A stretch of 64,000 nucleotides of DNA from Liriodendron chinense. Taxonomy: Eukaryota > Streptophyta > Magnoliopsida > Magnoliales > Magnoliaceae. Location: the NCBI GenBank assembly GCA_003013855.2, contig PVNU02001893.1, forward strand, positions 682,001 through 746,000. The letters run 5' to 3'. The notes beneath the pieces were generated by a model that saw only the letters and a list, made by a program, of their open reading frames with translations, did no database searches and was not told where the DNA came from. Position numbers and translations under genes: made by a program. Shown piece after piece: positions 21,235 to 33,109 of the stretch (position 1 is its first letter; each line of letters begins with the position of its first letter).

Positions 21235-22199
21235 AACCCAAGAGCATTACCATCACCATCTTAGATCGTCGTCTACCCCTACCCTGTTGTGCATCCCACA
21301 GCTTTGCCGTTGGCCCCTACCCTATTGCACATCCCGCAGCTCTGCCATTGGCCCCTACCTTGCTGCACAACCCATAGCCCCAGTCCGCCCCTGCCTTGTT
21401 GCGCCCAAAACCCATTTTGCCACATTCATCTTCCTTACTTGGTACCCGTCGAAACTCTAACCCTCTTTGCCACTAAAAACTCAGTGCTCTTCCACCGCAA
21501 CTCGTCACTTGAAAACCCATTGACATTGCCCATGTTGACGTTGATACCACACATGACCACAAATCTACCATCATCGTTGTTGATGTTGCATACTGTCTCT
21601 TTGTTTTCCTTAACAGGAACGGCCGTGGGCTGCCTCTGTTAACGTCGCTGCCACACGCGACCATCGCACCCCACCATAGTCGTAGCCGCTACTCCCCTGC
21701 CACCATCGCCTCGCCCATCTTTAATCACCATCGTTGTGACTCCGGCATTGAGGCTGTTCTTGCTATTGGATCTTTTTTGTTGTTGTGGGCACACCCCGAA
21801 CCTCAATTTGCACCTTCCAATTGGGCATTGTGGTACCTCTTAATGACAAGCCATCAAGGGTTAGAATATTTATTCTTCTCTCGTCGTCACCGTCCGCAAG
21901 TCCGCCATAGTGTGATTTCAGATCACCTCTGTTGCTTTTGACATCTGGATATTTGTTGGTCATTTCTTTTTCCTCCGCTACCTTTTAGATCTACAACAAC
22001 CATAATTTGTCATTAATTCCATTCGTGCAATCTCCATGGCAATCCGAATGTGCACTACAATTACTTGCATCCTCCAACAAATATTCCTACTAGGTGCAAT
22101 TTTTTTCCTCATTTGCAATGACAACTTTTGACTTTGTTGTCTACCACAAGCAATATTCAACCATCTAAAAGTTTAAGCAATATCCAACTATATCAAGAT
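21235..22199 (+). other. Copia leader with a ~45-bp Pro/Leu-coding tandem repeat
   Basis: At 21270-21400 the words GCCCCTACC-TRTTGCACAT-CC-CAGCTYTGCC recur three to four times at a spacing of about 45 bp. The rest is leader or unrecognised sequence; a chance Pro/Leu frame covers the repeat. Confidence 0.5.
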
Positions 22200-23110
22200 T
22201 CATCAAACCCTCTTTACCTTCATCATTCTGATAAGTCATGTATTACACTCGTTTCTCAACCACTCAATGGTGCTAATTATCCTACTTGGAGTCGTGCCTG
22301 ATCGTTGCTCTTAGTGCTAAAAAAATCATGCTTTGTTGATGGTTCTTACCCTCAACCATCCACCACTTATCCCGATTTTGCCTCATGGACTTGATGCAAT
22401 CATATGGTCTTATCTTGGATTCTAAATGCTCTAACAAAAGAGTTATTAAATAGTGTGATTTACACGGACAATGCTTGTGATGTTTGGACTGATCTACGTG
22501 ACTGTTTTTCTCAAAGCAATGGATCATGCATATTTCAACTCTAGTGTTTCATTTTTTTTCCCACGCACAGGACCAATCTACCATTGCTATATACTTCATC
22601 CAGTTAAAAACATATTGGGATGAATTATCATCATATTCTGCTCTTCCTGTATGAACTTGTGGAGTAGCAAAGGATCTCGCTTCTCATCAGCAATAGGAAT
22701 GCCTTATGCAATTTGCAATGGGTCTTAATGAGAGTTACTCTGCCATCAGAGGACAAATTCTCCTTATGAATCATCTCCCTATAATCAACAAGGCTTATTC
22801 CTTGTTGCTACAAGAAGAAAAACAACGAGAAATTTCTACTCCTCACAAACCCTCTGACGATGCCATAACCTTCGTCACCAAAAACAATGCACCTCATTGG
22901 GGCCCCTCTCGCACTTCAAGACATAATTTTTCCAAAGACAACCGCGACAAACGTCAATTCACCTGCGATTATTGTGGTTGGGTAGGTCACACAAAGGACA
23001 AATGTCATGCCCTTCATGGATATCCACCAGATCATCGCCTCCATGACACCACTCCATCACGATCAAGTAGAATGCCTTCCCGTGACAATGTAGGTCCATC
23101 CGTCCCTGTT
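22200..23110 (+). pseudogene. Copia gag remnant with zinc knuckle
   Basis: Broken frames read as copia Gag: PLNGANYPTWSR, FVDGSYPQP, LNALTKELLNS, then FAMGLNESYSAIRGQILLM and AYSLLLQEEKQRE. A zinc knuckle CDYCGWVGHTKDKC (CX2CX4HX4C) lies at about 22964-23006. Gag forms the particle and binds the RNA. Stops occur near 22292 and 22393, with a shift before 22706. The frame is then cut by the nested solo LTR at 23111. Confidence 0.8.
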
Positions 23111-23752
23111 TGTTAGGGTTAGGAGCCCCGCAGCGGAAGCAATCAAAGCAGGCGAGGAACACACCACAATGACAATCAACAAGCAAATCATCACACACAA
23201 GAAGGCAATCCAATTTTTACGTGGAAAAACCCCTCACGGGTAAAAAACCACGGCACAAAGCGACATCAATCTATTATGATATCAGAAGTTACAAGAGATA
23301 GAAGAAACACAATCCGAATTACAGCCCACAAGAGAAATCCCAAGCTACCCAAAGCTAATTCTCACATGAGAAGGACAAACACAGCCCTTTCCCTCAACCC
23401 AAAGAACTCCAAGCTTCCTCCTAGCTCTTTCTCTTGCTCTAGAACCTTCTCAATCCCTTGGCCCATTGGTGGCAACCCTAATCTTGGATTACATCTCCTT
23501 AAATAGGAGAAAATCCGAAATTAGAAACTCCTTGTGTAAAACCGCGCAAGAAACCAAGTCCAAAAAGGAAACCTGTCGACCTGCCGATGCTCACCATCGA
23601 TCTGCCGATGGCCCTTGTTGACCGGTCAGTTGGCCGATCGACAATGCCCAGAAATATTCTAGAAAACCCGTTGTCTTCATCTCCAAAGTGACCGACCGAG
23701 CGGCCGATTAGTGGTCTTCATACTTGAAGGTTTGAGGCGTCCAAGCCTAACA
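23111..23752 (-). repeat. Nested solo LTR of another copia element
   Basis: The ends TGTTAGG and CCTAACA are inverted, and the flanks CTGTT (23106-23110) and CTGTT (23753-23757) are a perfect 5-bp target duplication. On the minus strand it holds CTATTTAAGGAG, a TATA-like word, and ends with GCTTCCGCTGCGGGGCTCC, typical of plant copia LTRs; this sets the strand. The gag frame of the host element resumes after it. Only one LTR is left, the result of recombination between two LTRs. Confidence 0.9.
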
Positions 23753-23757
23753 CTGTT

Positions 23758-25150
23758 TCGTCCACTCCCAGTTTCATTCCAGATCAGTATCGCCAAATTA
23801 TTCCACCACTCAATAAAGGTACTACACAGCCTTAAGCACATCTTGCAGGTAATTTTTCTTGTTCTTCTGTTACCTCCCCTCATTTCACATGGATTATTGA
23901 CACTGGTACCACCACTCATGACCCATTATCTCTCTTTACTTCAATCTTTTGCAGATCCTGTTTCATTTTCCTCTGTTATGTTACCTAATGGTCATCTTGC
24001 TAAGGTCACTAATACGGGATCCACTACTCTGTCATCCACCATTAATCTCACTGATGTTTTATGTGTTCATTCTTTTTGGTTTAATCTTCTCTCCTTTAGC
24101 CAGTTAATTTGCTCCTTAAATTGTTTGGTTACTTTTTTTTCACTAATTTTTGTTTCTTTCAGGACCTTACCATGAGGATGACGATTGGACTGAGTAAGGA
24201 GCAAGGCGGCCTTTATCACTTCCTTCCACATGCTCCTTCAACCTCTTTATCTGCTACTCATACTTCTTCTCGTATCTTATGGTATCAACGACTTGGCCAT
24301 CCCTCACAAACTCACCTTCAGCATCTATCTATTATTTTACTTTCTTATATGTTTTGTAATAAATTTCATTGTGATATTTGTCCCTTAGCTAAACAAACTC
24401 GACTACCTTTTCTATCTAGTTCCATCTCTACTGTTAACATTCTTCATTTAATTTATTGTGATACTTGGGGACCATATTCAATTCCCTCTCATTCTGGAGC
24501 TCGTTACTTTCTCAATATTGATGATGATTCCTCACGTGCCACTTAGACATATCTTATGCATTTTAAATCAGATACCAAGTTTTTTTTCTAAAATCTTTCT
24601 TTGTTATGGTCAAAACCCAATTTCAGAAACAAGTTAAACAAATATGCACTGATAATTTACTAGAATTTTTTTTTCCTAATGATCTTCATTCATTCTTTCA
24701 CAAAGCTGTCATCATTCATCAACATTCTTGTGTGGCTACTCCACAAAAAAATGATGTCGTTGAAAGAAAACACAGGAACATTCTTAAAGTTGCCTGTGCA
24801 CTTTGCTTCCACTTTCACATACCACTTGAATTTTGGGGAGAATGTATTCTCACTGCTACATACCTTATTAATCACATTCCCGCCCCTCTCTATTTTGGTA
24901 CCACTCTATTTCAAATACTCACCCACAAAACCCTCATTTACACACATCTACGGGTCTTTCGATGCCTTTGCTATACTTCCACTTTATCTAATCATCATGA
25001 TAAATTTTAGTCACGTACTCGTAAATGCATTTTCGTTGGCTATCTATATGCTAAAAAAGGATATCGGATTTTTGACTTCTCTACTCTTGAAATTTCACCT
25101 CCTGAAATGTTGCATTCCATGAGGATATTTTTTCATATGCAGAACTATCA
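23758..25150 (+). pseudogene. Copia protease-integrase remnant
   Basis: The protease region reads as ...TWIIDTGTTTHD-like around 23886-23930. A GAG-pre-integrase finger follows (WYQRLGHPSQTHLQHL and CDICPLAKQTRLPF at about 24280-24410). The DDE core is at about 24450-24870, with YCDTWGPY, ICTDN and ATPQKNDVVERKHR. Several stops and frameshifts break it (TAG at 24544, shift near 24600), so no integrase can be made. Confidence 0.8.
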
Positions 25151-25539
25151 TCTTCCACTTATTCAGTTTTTCCGCTTTCAGCTCCAAATACCATTAACTT
25201 CTCCCAACCTCAAGAGGCAACATTACCCACGGATCATATCCTAGTTGAGATAGGACCCTCTTTGACACCTTCTGTGCTATGTCATTTTAATCGCCATAGA
25301 CGACTGCCTTCATAGCTTCATGATTTTGAATGCTCTAATGCAGTCATGCAACTCACCTAGGTCACGTCTCCTTCTACAAAGGTTCATCCATTTTCCTTAT
25401 TTAATTTTCTTTCTTATTGTCATTTTTCTCATTCACATAAAGCCTTCATTGCTAGTATTTCTTCTCTTATTGAACTTATAAGTTACTCTCAAATTGTGAA
25501 GGATCCAAATGGGTGTGATGTCATGACTGCTGAAATTAA

Positions 25540-26480
25540 AGATATTGAGTGGAATAATACATGAAAACTTACTACGTTACCTCTTAGAAAAACTCTAATT
25601 GGATGCAAATGGGTTTATAAACTTAAGTTTAGTTTTGATGGCACTCTTGAACGTTATAAAGTTCGTCTTATTGTAAAAGGATACACCCAACAAGAGGGCA
25701 TAGGCTTTCATGAGACTCATGCTCCTGTCGCAAAATTAGCCACTATCCGTTGTCTTCTTATTGTTACTGTCATTCGCAAATGGACCATTTACCAAATGGA
25801 TGTTCACAATGCTTTCTTACATGGTGACTTAGATGAAGAAGTATATATGACCCTTGCGCCTGATTTCTTACGATAGGGGGAGTCTCATTACCTCCTCAAC
25901 AAGTCCCTCTATAGACTCAAGCAGGCCTCCAGATAATGGTTCGCCAAATTGTCTCCAGTCTTGCAATCTATCGGCTACGTCCAATCCAAGCTTGATTATT
26001 CCCTCTCCACTCGAAGCGTTTACGCCACTTTTACAGCAGTATTAGTCTACATTGACGATGTCATTATTATTGGCAATGATATTCATGTCATATCTGCTTT
26101 AAAGGCTTTCTTACATCGTCAATTCCATATTAAAGATCTTGAACCACTTAAATATTTATTGAGAATTGAAGTATCTCGACCATGTTGAGGGATTTGTCTC
26201 AACCAACGCAAATATACGCTTGATATCCTCTCTTATGTTAATTTACTTGGTGCTCGTCCTACCAATTTACCCATGGATGCTAATACCAAACTGTCTGATG
26301 ATGTTGGGGATCTTGTCTCTGACCCGACGTCATATCGTCTCTTAGTTGGCCGCTTTATTTATCTTACTATTACTCAGTCAGACATCGTTTATTTCGTACA
26401 GAGTCTTAGTCAATTCATGAATAAACCTCGATAACCTCATTGGGATGCTGCACTTCGCATTCTTCGATTCCTTAAAGGCA
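25540..26480 (+). pseudogene. Copia reverse transcriptase remnant
   Basis: Translated across stops this matches copia RT: GCKWVYKLK-like entry (about 25600), RLIVKGYTQQEG, HETHAPVAKLATIR, YQMDVHNAFLHGDL, SRLSS-like fingers, then the catalytic YIDDVIIIGND at about 26048-26080, with DLEPLKYLL. Early stops include TAG at 25875-25877 and others. Confidence 0.8.
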
Positions 26481-27010
26481 CTCCGGGTTAAAGATTACTT
26501 ATGTTCTCCTCCAATTTCCTTACTTTGAATGGATACTGCGATTCTGATTAGGCCAGTTACCCCATGACCCGTTGCTCTTTGATTGGTTATTACACTTTTC
26601 TTGGTGACTCTTCTATCTCATGGAAGACAAAAAAATAATCCACTATCTCTTGTTCCTCCGCTGAGGCCGAAAATCACCCCATGGCTTCCACAAGTTGCAA
26701 ACTCACTTGGCTACTTTATCTCCATCACGATCTCCATGTTCGCAACATTGGTCTTGCACTACTATTTTGTGACAACCAAGCTGCTCTTCACATTGCCGCT
26801 AATCTGATCTTTCAGAACGAACAAAAAATATTGAACTCAATTGTCACTTTGTTCATGAAAAGATTCAATCAGGCTTAATCAAGACTTCTTATGTTTCATC
26901 CCGTTTTCAGATTGTTGATTTATTCACTGAACCTCTGGGCAATGAGCTATTCCGCAGCTTGAGCTCCAAGTTAGGCCTTTTTAATGCTCACTCTCCAACT
27001 TGAGAGGGAG
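26481..27010 (+). pseudogene. Copia RNase H remnant and polypurine tract
   Basis: The RNase H reads as GYCDSD-AS, SWKTKK, SCSSAEAENH and CDNQAALHIAANLIFQNE across frame breaks. It ends in PLGNELF-like sequence. CTTGAGAGGGAG at 26999-27010 is the polypurine tract that primes plus-strand synthesis, directly before the 3' LTR. Confidence 0.8.
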
Positions 27011-27187
27011 TATTAGATTGTATTGATATTAAATGTAATATCTGTCTGTATCTCGCTGTCATATCTTCCAAGATTAACTATAGGATTCTTGTATAGCAAT
27101 TGATTTCTCAAATTGGGATTGTAAAACTCTATAAGAGGAACGACTCCTCCTTCAATAAAATATACAAGAACATTATCCCACTTATTA
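27011..27187 (+). repeat. 3' LTR of the copia element
   Basis: Partner of 21047-21222. It starts TATTAGATTGTATTGATATT after the polypurine tract and ends at CCCACTTATTA. Confidence 0.85.
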
Positions 27188-27192
27188 CTATC

Positions 27193-27450
27193 TGAATGTT
27201 TATTTTCCATCCAACCTGTTGACAAGGTCACAAAGACATAGATGAAAGAACCCCACAAATTTAAGCTTGATTCAAAATGTTTTGTGGCCCACAAGAAGTT
27301 TTTAACAACCAATCATCACTATTTCTTGTGGTGTGGACCATTTGATATTTGCATCTGCTTCAGTTCTTAGATCATGCTCTAAAATAAGCTGTAAAAAAGG
27401 ACGAACCTTGATGTAAAGCATATACATCACAGTGAGCCCCACAGTCAAGG
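27193..27450. mobile_element. Half fold-back MITE, GGGCCCAC family
   Basis: It contains CATCCAACCTGTTGACAAGG, TGTGGCCCACAAG, GTGGTGTGGACCA, CTCTAAAATAAGCTG and a final GTGAGCCCCACAG, in the order of the right half of the family. The left half is missing on the other side of the copia 3' LTR. Confidence 0.65.
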
Positions 27451-27609
27451 GATTCATCGAAGCTCTGCCTTATAAGATATGAGGTCATGTAAAAACATAT
27501 TTGAAAGTTGTTTGGTTGAGTATGTACCCGATCATGCCATCATGACCGACAGTCCAATCACATCCTATCATGAAGCTTAATTTAGGCGAGAGTAGGTGAT
27601 TGCTTTTCA

Positions 27610-28112
27610 GTGACAAGGATTGCCTATGAAAGTCTTTTGAAAGAACTTCTGGAGATAGGAAGCTAAGTAGGGCTCATTATGATATTTGTAAGAAATCCAT
27701 CCCATTTATCTATTTTTCCAGACATCTTAGGACATGGGCCTAAAAATAAGGCAAATCCAAAACACAAGTGGGCTGCATAATAGGAAAGAGTGAGGATTGA
27801 TCATCCATGGTTGAAACATTTGTGGGGCCACATAAGTATTGGATCAGGCTAGTATTTTTGTGTACTTTTAGTTCATCCCCATAGGCAAGAATGACATATA
27901 AACATCAAGGTAGACTCAGGGAAGTTTCAACGGTAGGCATTTCCCTATCCATTTTTTCTAGTCATGCAATCCACTTGAGTTTTGAATATGCCTCATTTGT
28001 GGGCCCATATCCTAACATGATCTGGCAAAATATATCAATGTAGTGGATTTCTTACAAATATCATGATGGCCCTTGTCGAAGGCTTTTGTAGGCAATCTGC
28101 TTCCAGTTAGTG
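27610..28112. mobile_element. Fold-back MITE, second family
   Basis: Inverted arms: AGGGCTCATTATGATATTTG followed by TAAGAAATCCA (about 27668-27700), against TGGATTTCTTACAAATATCA then TGATGGCCCT (about 28042-28071). Outer parts ATTGCCTATGAAAGTCTTTT and GGCTTTTGTAGGCAAT also pair. It has no coding sequence. Confidence 0.75.
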
Positions 28113-28159
28113 GGAATGGAGTATTAACGTCCTCAATGTGTCGGAAAAGTTCTATACGC

Positions 28160-28710
28160 TCCACCATGATGTATATATTTTATTCACATCGTCCACTACT
28201 AATTTGTCAGCTCATTTTAAGTCATTATCTAAAAAAGTGGTAGATCCAAATCTTACGTGGACTGATTAAATTAAACACCGACCATTAAAAACTTCTTGGG
28301 TGCCACAAAAGTATCAAGTTCATATCTATGGGCACAGATTGGGTATGACCCTGCCAGTACGTAGTTAGAGATGAGCAATGTTGTCGTAAGAATTTGGACA
28401 ACGGATCTGGATGGCTGAGGTTAGCCACGTAGCCTTTGACTTGTACGTGAAAGTTTCTCTCATTCGCTGGACCTACAAGAGGAAGAAGGGAGAAACTCTC
28501 AAATGCCCAAGTCAGGTCCAGGGACAGGTAGAATAAGGGTTTGAAGGCTAGATATTTCGTACCTTTGATGTGAAGATCTAAGCTCTATATATGGGCTTGG
28601 AGGTAGTTCTGGAGAGTAAGATCCTACCAGGATACGTTAGTAGAGTCTCTATTTTAGTAAAATTGTCTCTCTCCGTCCGTATCGAAGAGATATTTCTAAG
28701 AAGGGAGGTA
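28160..28710. other. Partial MITE and flank of the solo LTR
   Basis: CCACCATGATGTATATATTT at about 28162 starts a left-half copy of the GGGCCCAC family that decays by about 28340. The remainder up to 28705 is unrecognised; it may be one older element interrupted by the LTR, because repeats resume on the other side at 31343. Confidence 0.45.
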
Positions 28711-29369
28711 TGTAACGCCCCCAAAATTCGACACTCGAGTATATAAACTCAAATTCCGAAATCAAGGATGTTATGTAAATAATGAATGAATCCTTCACAA
28801 TCACAACTGATATTTTTCTTTTCCATTTATATGGTACCAAATATATAGAATCAAAATAAACCAAACTCTAAAAATTTACTTATTAATCAATGGGTCTACA
28901 AAATTGTTCCAAACTGTCTAAACTAATGGTCATCTAATGGGCCTTATTACATCAATACTTCCAAATTAAAAATCAAAATAAATCAATGCTCCAAAATCTT
29001 CTAGAGTATTCACTCATCTGGAACCACTTCCTCGAAGTCTTCTAAATCATCACCTGTCACTACGGTTAATCACATAACACTGCGTCAGCTATAAAAATCG
29101 GTGAGTAATGTCGTACGGTTTAGCACATGTAATTCAATATAGGAAACCACATAACCACTAAAATACAAATCATTACAAATCTAATGATAATTTCTCCAAC
29201 CAAAATCTCTTAAACATGCACATGATGCAAGGTATGCAAGTGTATCTCAACAATCTCAGTACGGTTATCAACAGAACATCCAGTTGGTTAACACTATCAT
29301 CCTGGAACATCGGTCCCTAGCGGCATAGCCAACTCGGATCACGAACTGTCCCACACCTCCACCTTACCT

Positions 29370-29500
29370 GCGTAGTTGGTCTGTTACACACACGTGGGTG
29401 CTCACCCAACCGGCCTCGATCAACGGAGCCTCCACCTGGCCTGCGTAGCTGGTCTGTTGCACACACTTGGGTGCTCACCCAACCGGCCTCGATCAATGGA
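29370..29500. repeat. ~81-bp tandem duplication in the solo LTR
   Basis: CTGCGTAG-TGGTCTGTT, ACACAC-TGGGTGCTCACCCA and ACCGGCCTCGATCAA occur twice, at about 29369 and 29450. Confidence 0.85.
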
Positions 29501-30077
29501 GCAACGGTCTATCGCAACACTCACGTGTGCTCAACCAAAAATCAACCCAAGTGATCAACCACATACTGGAATTCTCAGTCACATAGAATGCATGATTCAT
29601 ATCATTCCTTTCCCAAATAATTCAAACAAAGCATGAGCTTTCCAGCCTTTCCCAAAGGCACCAAATCACAATCATAACTACAAGTATTCATATAATTCCC
29701 ACAATATATAACAAAATTCCCATGATTTATCAAAATCATCACAAACACATTCATTAAGGATCAAATACGAAACGACACTTAAATTCCAACAATTAACCAT
29801 AATTGAAGCCATGTTCATAATCCAAAAAATATCGGGATTTCACAATATGCAACCTGAAACTTTCAAACGTGGCAGACTTAAATCTTCAAAGGAACAATCT
29901 CAAAATTAACTCCAAGTGGAGTTCTCAATTGTCATTCAGATAAAACCAATTCTAAATCACATAATTAAATCTCACAATAGTAAGAAAACTTAACTTGAAT
30001 ATGTAAAAATAATCAGAGACTAATCGAAATAAACCAAGATTACATAGTAGAAAAACCATATGAGAAAGAACTCACAT

Positions 30078-30249
30078 TTTCTTTTCTTCTTCTTCTTTTT
30101 TCTTTCTTCTTCTTTCTTTTTCTTTTCTCTTCTTCTTCTTCTTTTTCTTCTTTTTTCTTTCTTCTTTTTCTGAGCTTGGAAATTCACTCCAGCAGCAGCA
30201 GGTTGCAGCCGAACCACCCTCACTCTCTCTCACTCTCTCTAGCGTCTCA

Positions 30250-30294
<45 letters not shown>

Positions 30295-30330
30295 TTCTTT
30301 CTCTCCAATGTCTCTCTCTCTCTCTTTGGC
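30078..30330 (-). repeat. Simple CT and TTC tracts of the solo LTR
   Basis: A TTCTTC/TTTTCTTC tract (30078-30172) and a CT run (about 30254-30292) are separated by a GCAGCAGCAGG patch. This is the mirror of 13880-14165. Confidence 0.9.
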
Positions 30331-30365
30331 GTTTTCTCTGAAGGAGGCAGGGATGTCTATGGGGG

Positions 30366-30372
30366 TTTTATA
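30366..30372 (-). promoter_or_regulatory. TATA box of the solo LTR
   Basis: Minus-strand CTATAAAACCCC lies about 75 bp before the GA run, as in the sister LTR. Confidence 0.5.
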
Positions 30373-31359
30373 GAAGGTTTCAAGTCGTTGGATGGTGAAT
30401 CCGGTTTCAAGAAGGATTGGTTTTCGGGTTGGCACCGCCTGGCACACACCTCATCCGATTTTCTTTTAATAAATCGCTTAGGAGCCGTAGAGATGGTAGG
30501 TGGGGTCCACACGACAGTGATGACGTGAATTTCGGACGTCCATGCAGCGTAGATAGAGAGATCTTAGGATTCTTTTTTTTTTTAACGGTGAATTGAAGAG
30601 GCTTCGTTTCTCGGTTGGTGGAAGAAAAACTCAAGAGGAGTGTTGGCGTGACAAAGAGAAAACGGTTGGACGGTTTAGATGTGCCACATTGGGCCCACAA
30701 ACGGACGGCGTGGATGGCTAGAACGGATAGTAGTTAACGTTGTTGCAGAGTCGAAGAAGAAGAAGGAGTCTTCTTACTCCTCCCTCCGGTCCGCACGGTC
30801 AAACGCACATGGTTTGACCGTGCGTGATACACTTTGATGATGTACACGTGTCTTATTACGATGTATGTTACAAATCTAATCCGTCCAATAGTTCAGTCAC
30901 ATAATTTTAGGGGATGACACAAAAAATGAAACAGATCTGAGATAAGGTGGCCCACTTATGGCCCAATTTCTAATTAGGGCATTTATAAGATGATCGGAGG
31001 GCTGAAATTTGACGTGTACTGTTAAAATATGCCCCCTAAACTATTATATGAAGTTTGGCATGAAACTGATCATCAGAAACTGGCATACTTAAAATCATCA
31101 ATTTAATTTAAGTTTAACTAATAACATTTTCGTAATTATTATAAATTTGTGAGTTTTGTGAGATCCGACACTTCTACGCTGTTCTAGGGTTTATTTTGAG
31201 CAACTTTAATAAAGAGATACTATACTAATTCCCTACAGATTGTTTATTATTAATTTATCAACATAATAAATCACGTAATTTACTAAATAATTAATTAAAT
31301 TTTTATTTTAATTATTTCGAAAACCTGGGTCATTACAAGGTAGATCCCAGAATATCCAA

Positions 31360-31800
31360 ATCTCTGTTAGTATCTCAAGCTGACTTTGGGTGGTCAGCCG
31401 ATCTCATTCAGGGAGCTCAGACTGACTTTGAGTGGTTAGCCGATCTCATTTGGGGAGCTTGGACCTACTTTGGGTTCGTTTCAGAGTAAGTAGGGGTCCT
31501 CGGTAGTATAGGTCTCCTAGTTGGAGTATCATTGGCAGGTCCTTAGGAAGGTCGTACTCAGACAGGTCATCCTGTAAGCAGGTCTTCCTCGGACAGGTCA
31601 TCCTTTAATAAGGTCTTCCTTGGATAGGTCATTTTGCGAGCAGGTGGTCCTTGGACAGGTATTCCTTAGACAGGTCATCCCGTGAGTAAGTCTTCCTTGG
31701 ACAGGTCATCCTGTGAGCAGGTCATCCTCGGACAGGTCATTCTGTGGGCAGAGTTCTATTGAAAGGTCCTCAGTAGAGGTCATCATCACATGTCCTCGGG
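31360..31800. repeat. Two short tandem repeats: ~54 bp and ~31 bp
   Basis: GACTTTGRGTGGTYAGCCGATCTCATT occurs twice (about 31382 and 31433, split here: GACTTTGGGTGG and GACTTTGAGTGG). Then GGACAGGTCATCCTGTGAGC-like units of about 31 bp run from 31555 to 31760, six to seven copies. The array begins just right of the solo LTR. Confidence 0.8.
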
Positions 31801-31926
31801 ATGTAAAACTCGGTACTAGAGATTATCCCTTGGGCCTTTTGCCCATATTGCAAATCTTGTACTTTGGCCCTTGGGCCTAGTGGCTTCTTCCTATTTGTGG
31901 AACAAGTCAAAATTTTCCCATAATAG

Positions 31927-32330
31927 GGATTTATGGGGCCCACCATGATCCTTTTTTTTTTATCTATATCATCTATCTATTTTGACAAATCATTTTAAGG
32001 CATGAGTAGGCTGATCAATGACTCAAGTAAACCACAACACAAGAAGATGAAGATCTAACTTTTACTATTGAAAACATTCTATGGCCCATTGTGATGTTTA
32101 TTTCCCATCCAACCCGTTTTTAAGTTCACATAGACGAAATCATAAATATCAGCTTGATCTAAAACTTATGTTGCTTTCAAGACATTTTCAAATAGTAGGC
32201 CTTAAATCCGCACTGCTTTATGTGGTGTGGTTCACTTAAGCTTTCGATTTGTCTCTTTTTTGGGCTCGTGCCATAAAATGCTTGGATAAAACATATAGAC
32301 CACGGTGGTCCCATGGAGCTCCTTACATGA
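31927..32330. mobile_element. Fold-back MITE, GGGCCCAC family
   Basis: Left GGGGCCCACCATGATCC, CATTTTAAGGCATGAG; middle CATCCAACCCGTTTTTAAG; right CATAAAATGCTTGG and CCACGGTGGTCCCATGGAG. It is diverged but full length. Confidence 0.7.
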
Positions 32331-32394
32331 CCGTTCATTTCTAGCTATGACTTGTAGGGCAGTATCTAATCCGTGTCCTTACATTTGTGTTTTC

Positions 32395-32535
32395 CCTTCA
32401 CCTAATCAGTAGGTTGAATGGCAAATTAACAGTACGCTGGGCCTACATAGTTTTAATGGTGAGTGTTCAATCACCACTATTTTCCTGTGGTGTGGTCCAC
32501 TTGAGATTGGATTTGCCTCATTTTTTTTACTCATG
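32395..32535. mobile_element. Short fragment of the same MITE family
   Basis: GTGAGTGTTCAATCACCACT and TGTGGTGTGGTCCACTTGAG are right-half words of the family. Confidence 0.6.
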
Positions 32536-32539
32536 CTTG

Positions 32540-32962
32540 TGATTGTGGGGCCCACTGTGGTATATGTGACTACCTCCACATCATCCATCTATATTGCATC
32601 ATCTAAAAAATGGAGCAGTTTCAAAATCCAGATGGGCCATAGCACCCAAAACAGTGGTGATAGACAATTAAAAACTTATAGTGGGCTACAAAAGCTTTGG
32701 ATCAAGATGATATTTATGTGGTCTGTTCATCAAGGTGTTTGTGACCTTATCAACCGGTTGGATGACAAATAAACATTCCAGTGGAATTGATGAAGTTTTT
32801 GAAGGTGGGGATTCAATTATAACTGTTTCCAGTGATATGGTCCACCTAAGATTTTAGTCAGCTTTATTTTTTTGGATCATACCCTAAAATGACCTTTCAA
32901 AATGGTTGAACGGTGTGGATTTAAGTCATATAAATCACTGTGAGCCCCACAGACAGGGATCC
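32540..32962. mobile_element. Fold-back MITE, GGGCCCAC family
   Basis: Left GTGGGGCCCACTGTGGTAT, middle ACCGGTTGGATGACAAATAAA, right TACCCTAAAATGACC and GTGAGCCCCACAGA. It is full length and diverged. Confidence 0.75.
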
Positions 32963-33109
32963 TACCTCCGCTCCGTGTGAACAGCCTACCGCCCAACCTC
33001 GGGAAGCCACGTGGTGCCATACCTGACACAAAATAATCACGTGAATTTCCACCAAGAGGAGACTCGGATTCCGTAGTCATCCCTATGTACCTGGCTCAGT
33101 ACCGGTCGA

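Larger units (their letters stand above)
21047..27187 (+). mobile_element. Ty1/copia retrotransposon, decayed, short LTRs
   Basis: This is an element of about 6.1 kb with LTRs at 21047-21222 and 27011-27187, a primer-binding site, gag, integrase, RT and RNase H in copia order, and a polypurine tract. The flanks TTATC (21042-21046) and CTATC (27188-27192) match at four of five bases, a decayed target duplication. By eye the LTRs agree at about four positions in five, so the insertion is old. Many stops and shifts interrupt every gene. A separate solo LTR is nested at 23111-23752. Confidence 0.88.
28711..31337 (-). repeat. Giant solo LTR (2.6 kb) with perfect target duplication
   Basis: It starts TGTAACGCCCCCAAAATTCG at 28711 and ends GGGTCATTACA at 31337. 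AGGTA flanks it at both sides (28706-28710 and 31338-31342), a perfect 5-bp duplication. On the minus strand it has the same order as 12477-15599: AT-rich start, TATA box, GA run, GCTGCTGCTGG patch, AAGAAAAAG-like tract. No internal genes exist between any pair of LTRs here, so it is a solo LTR. The likely lineage is a large-LTR chromovirus, by analogy only. Confidence 0.88.
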
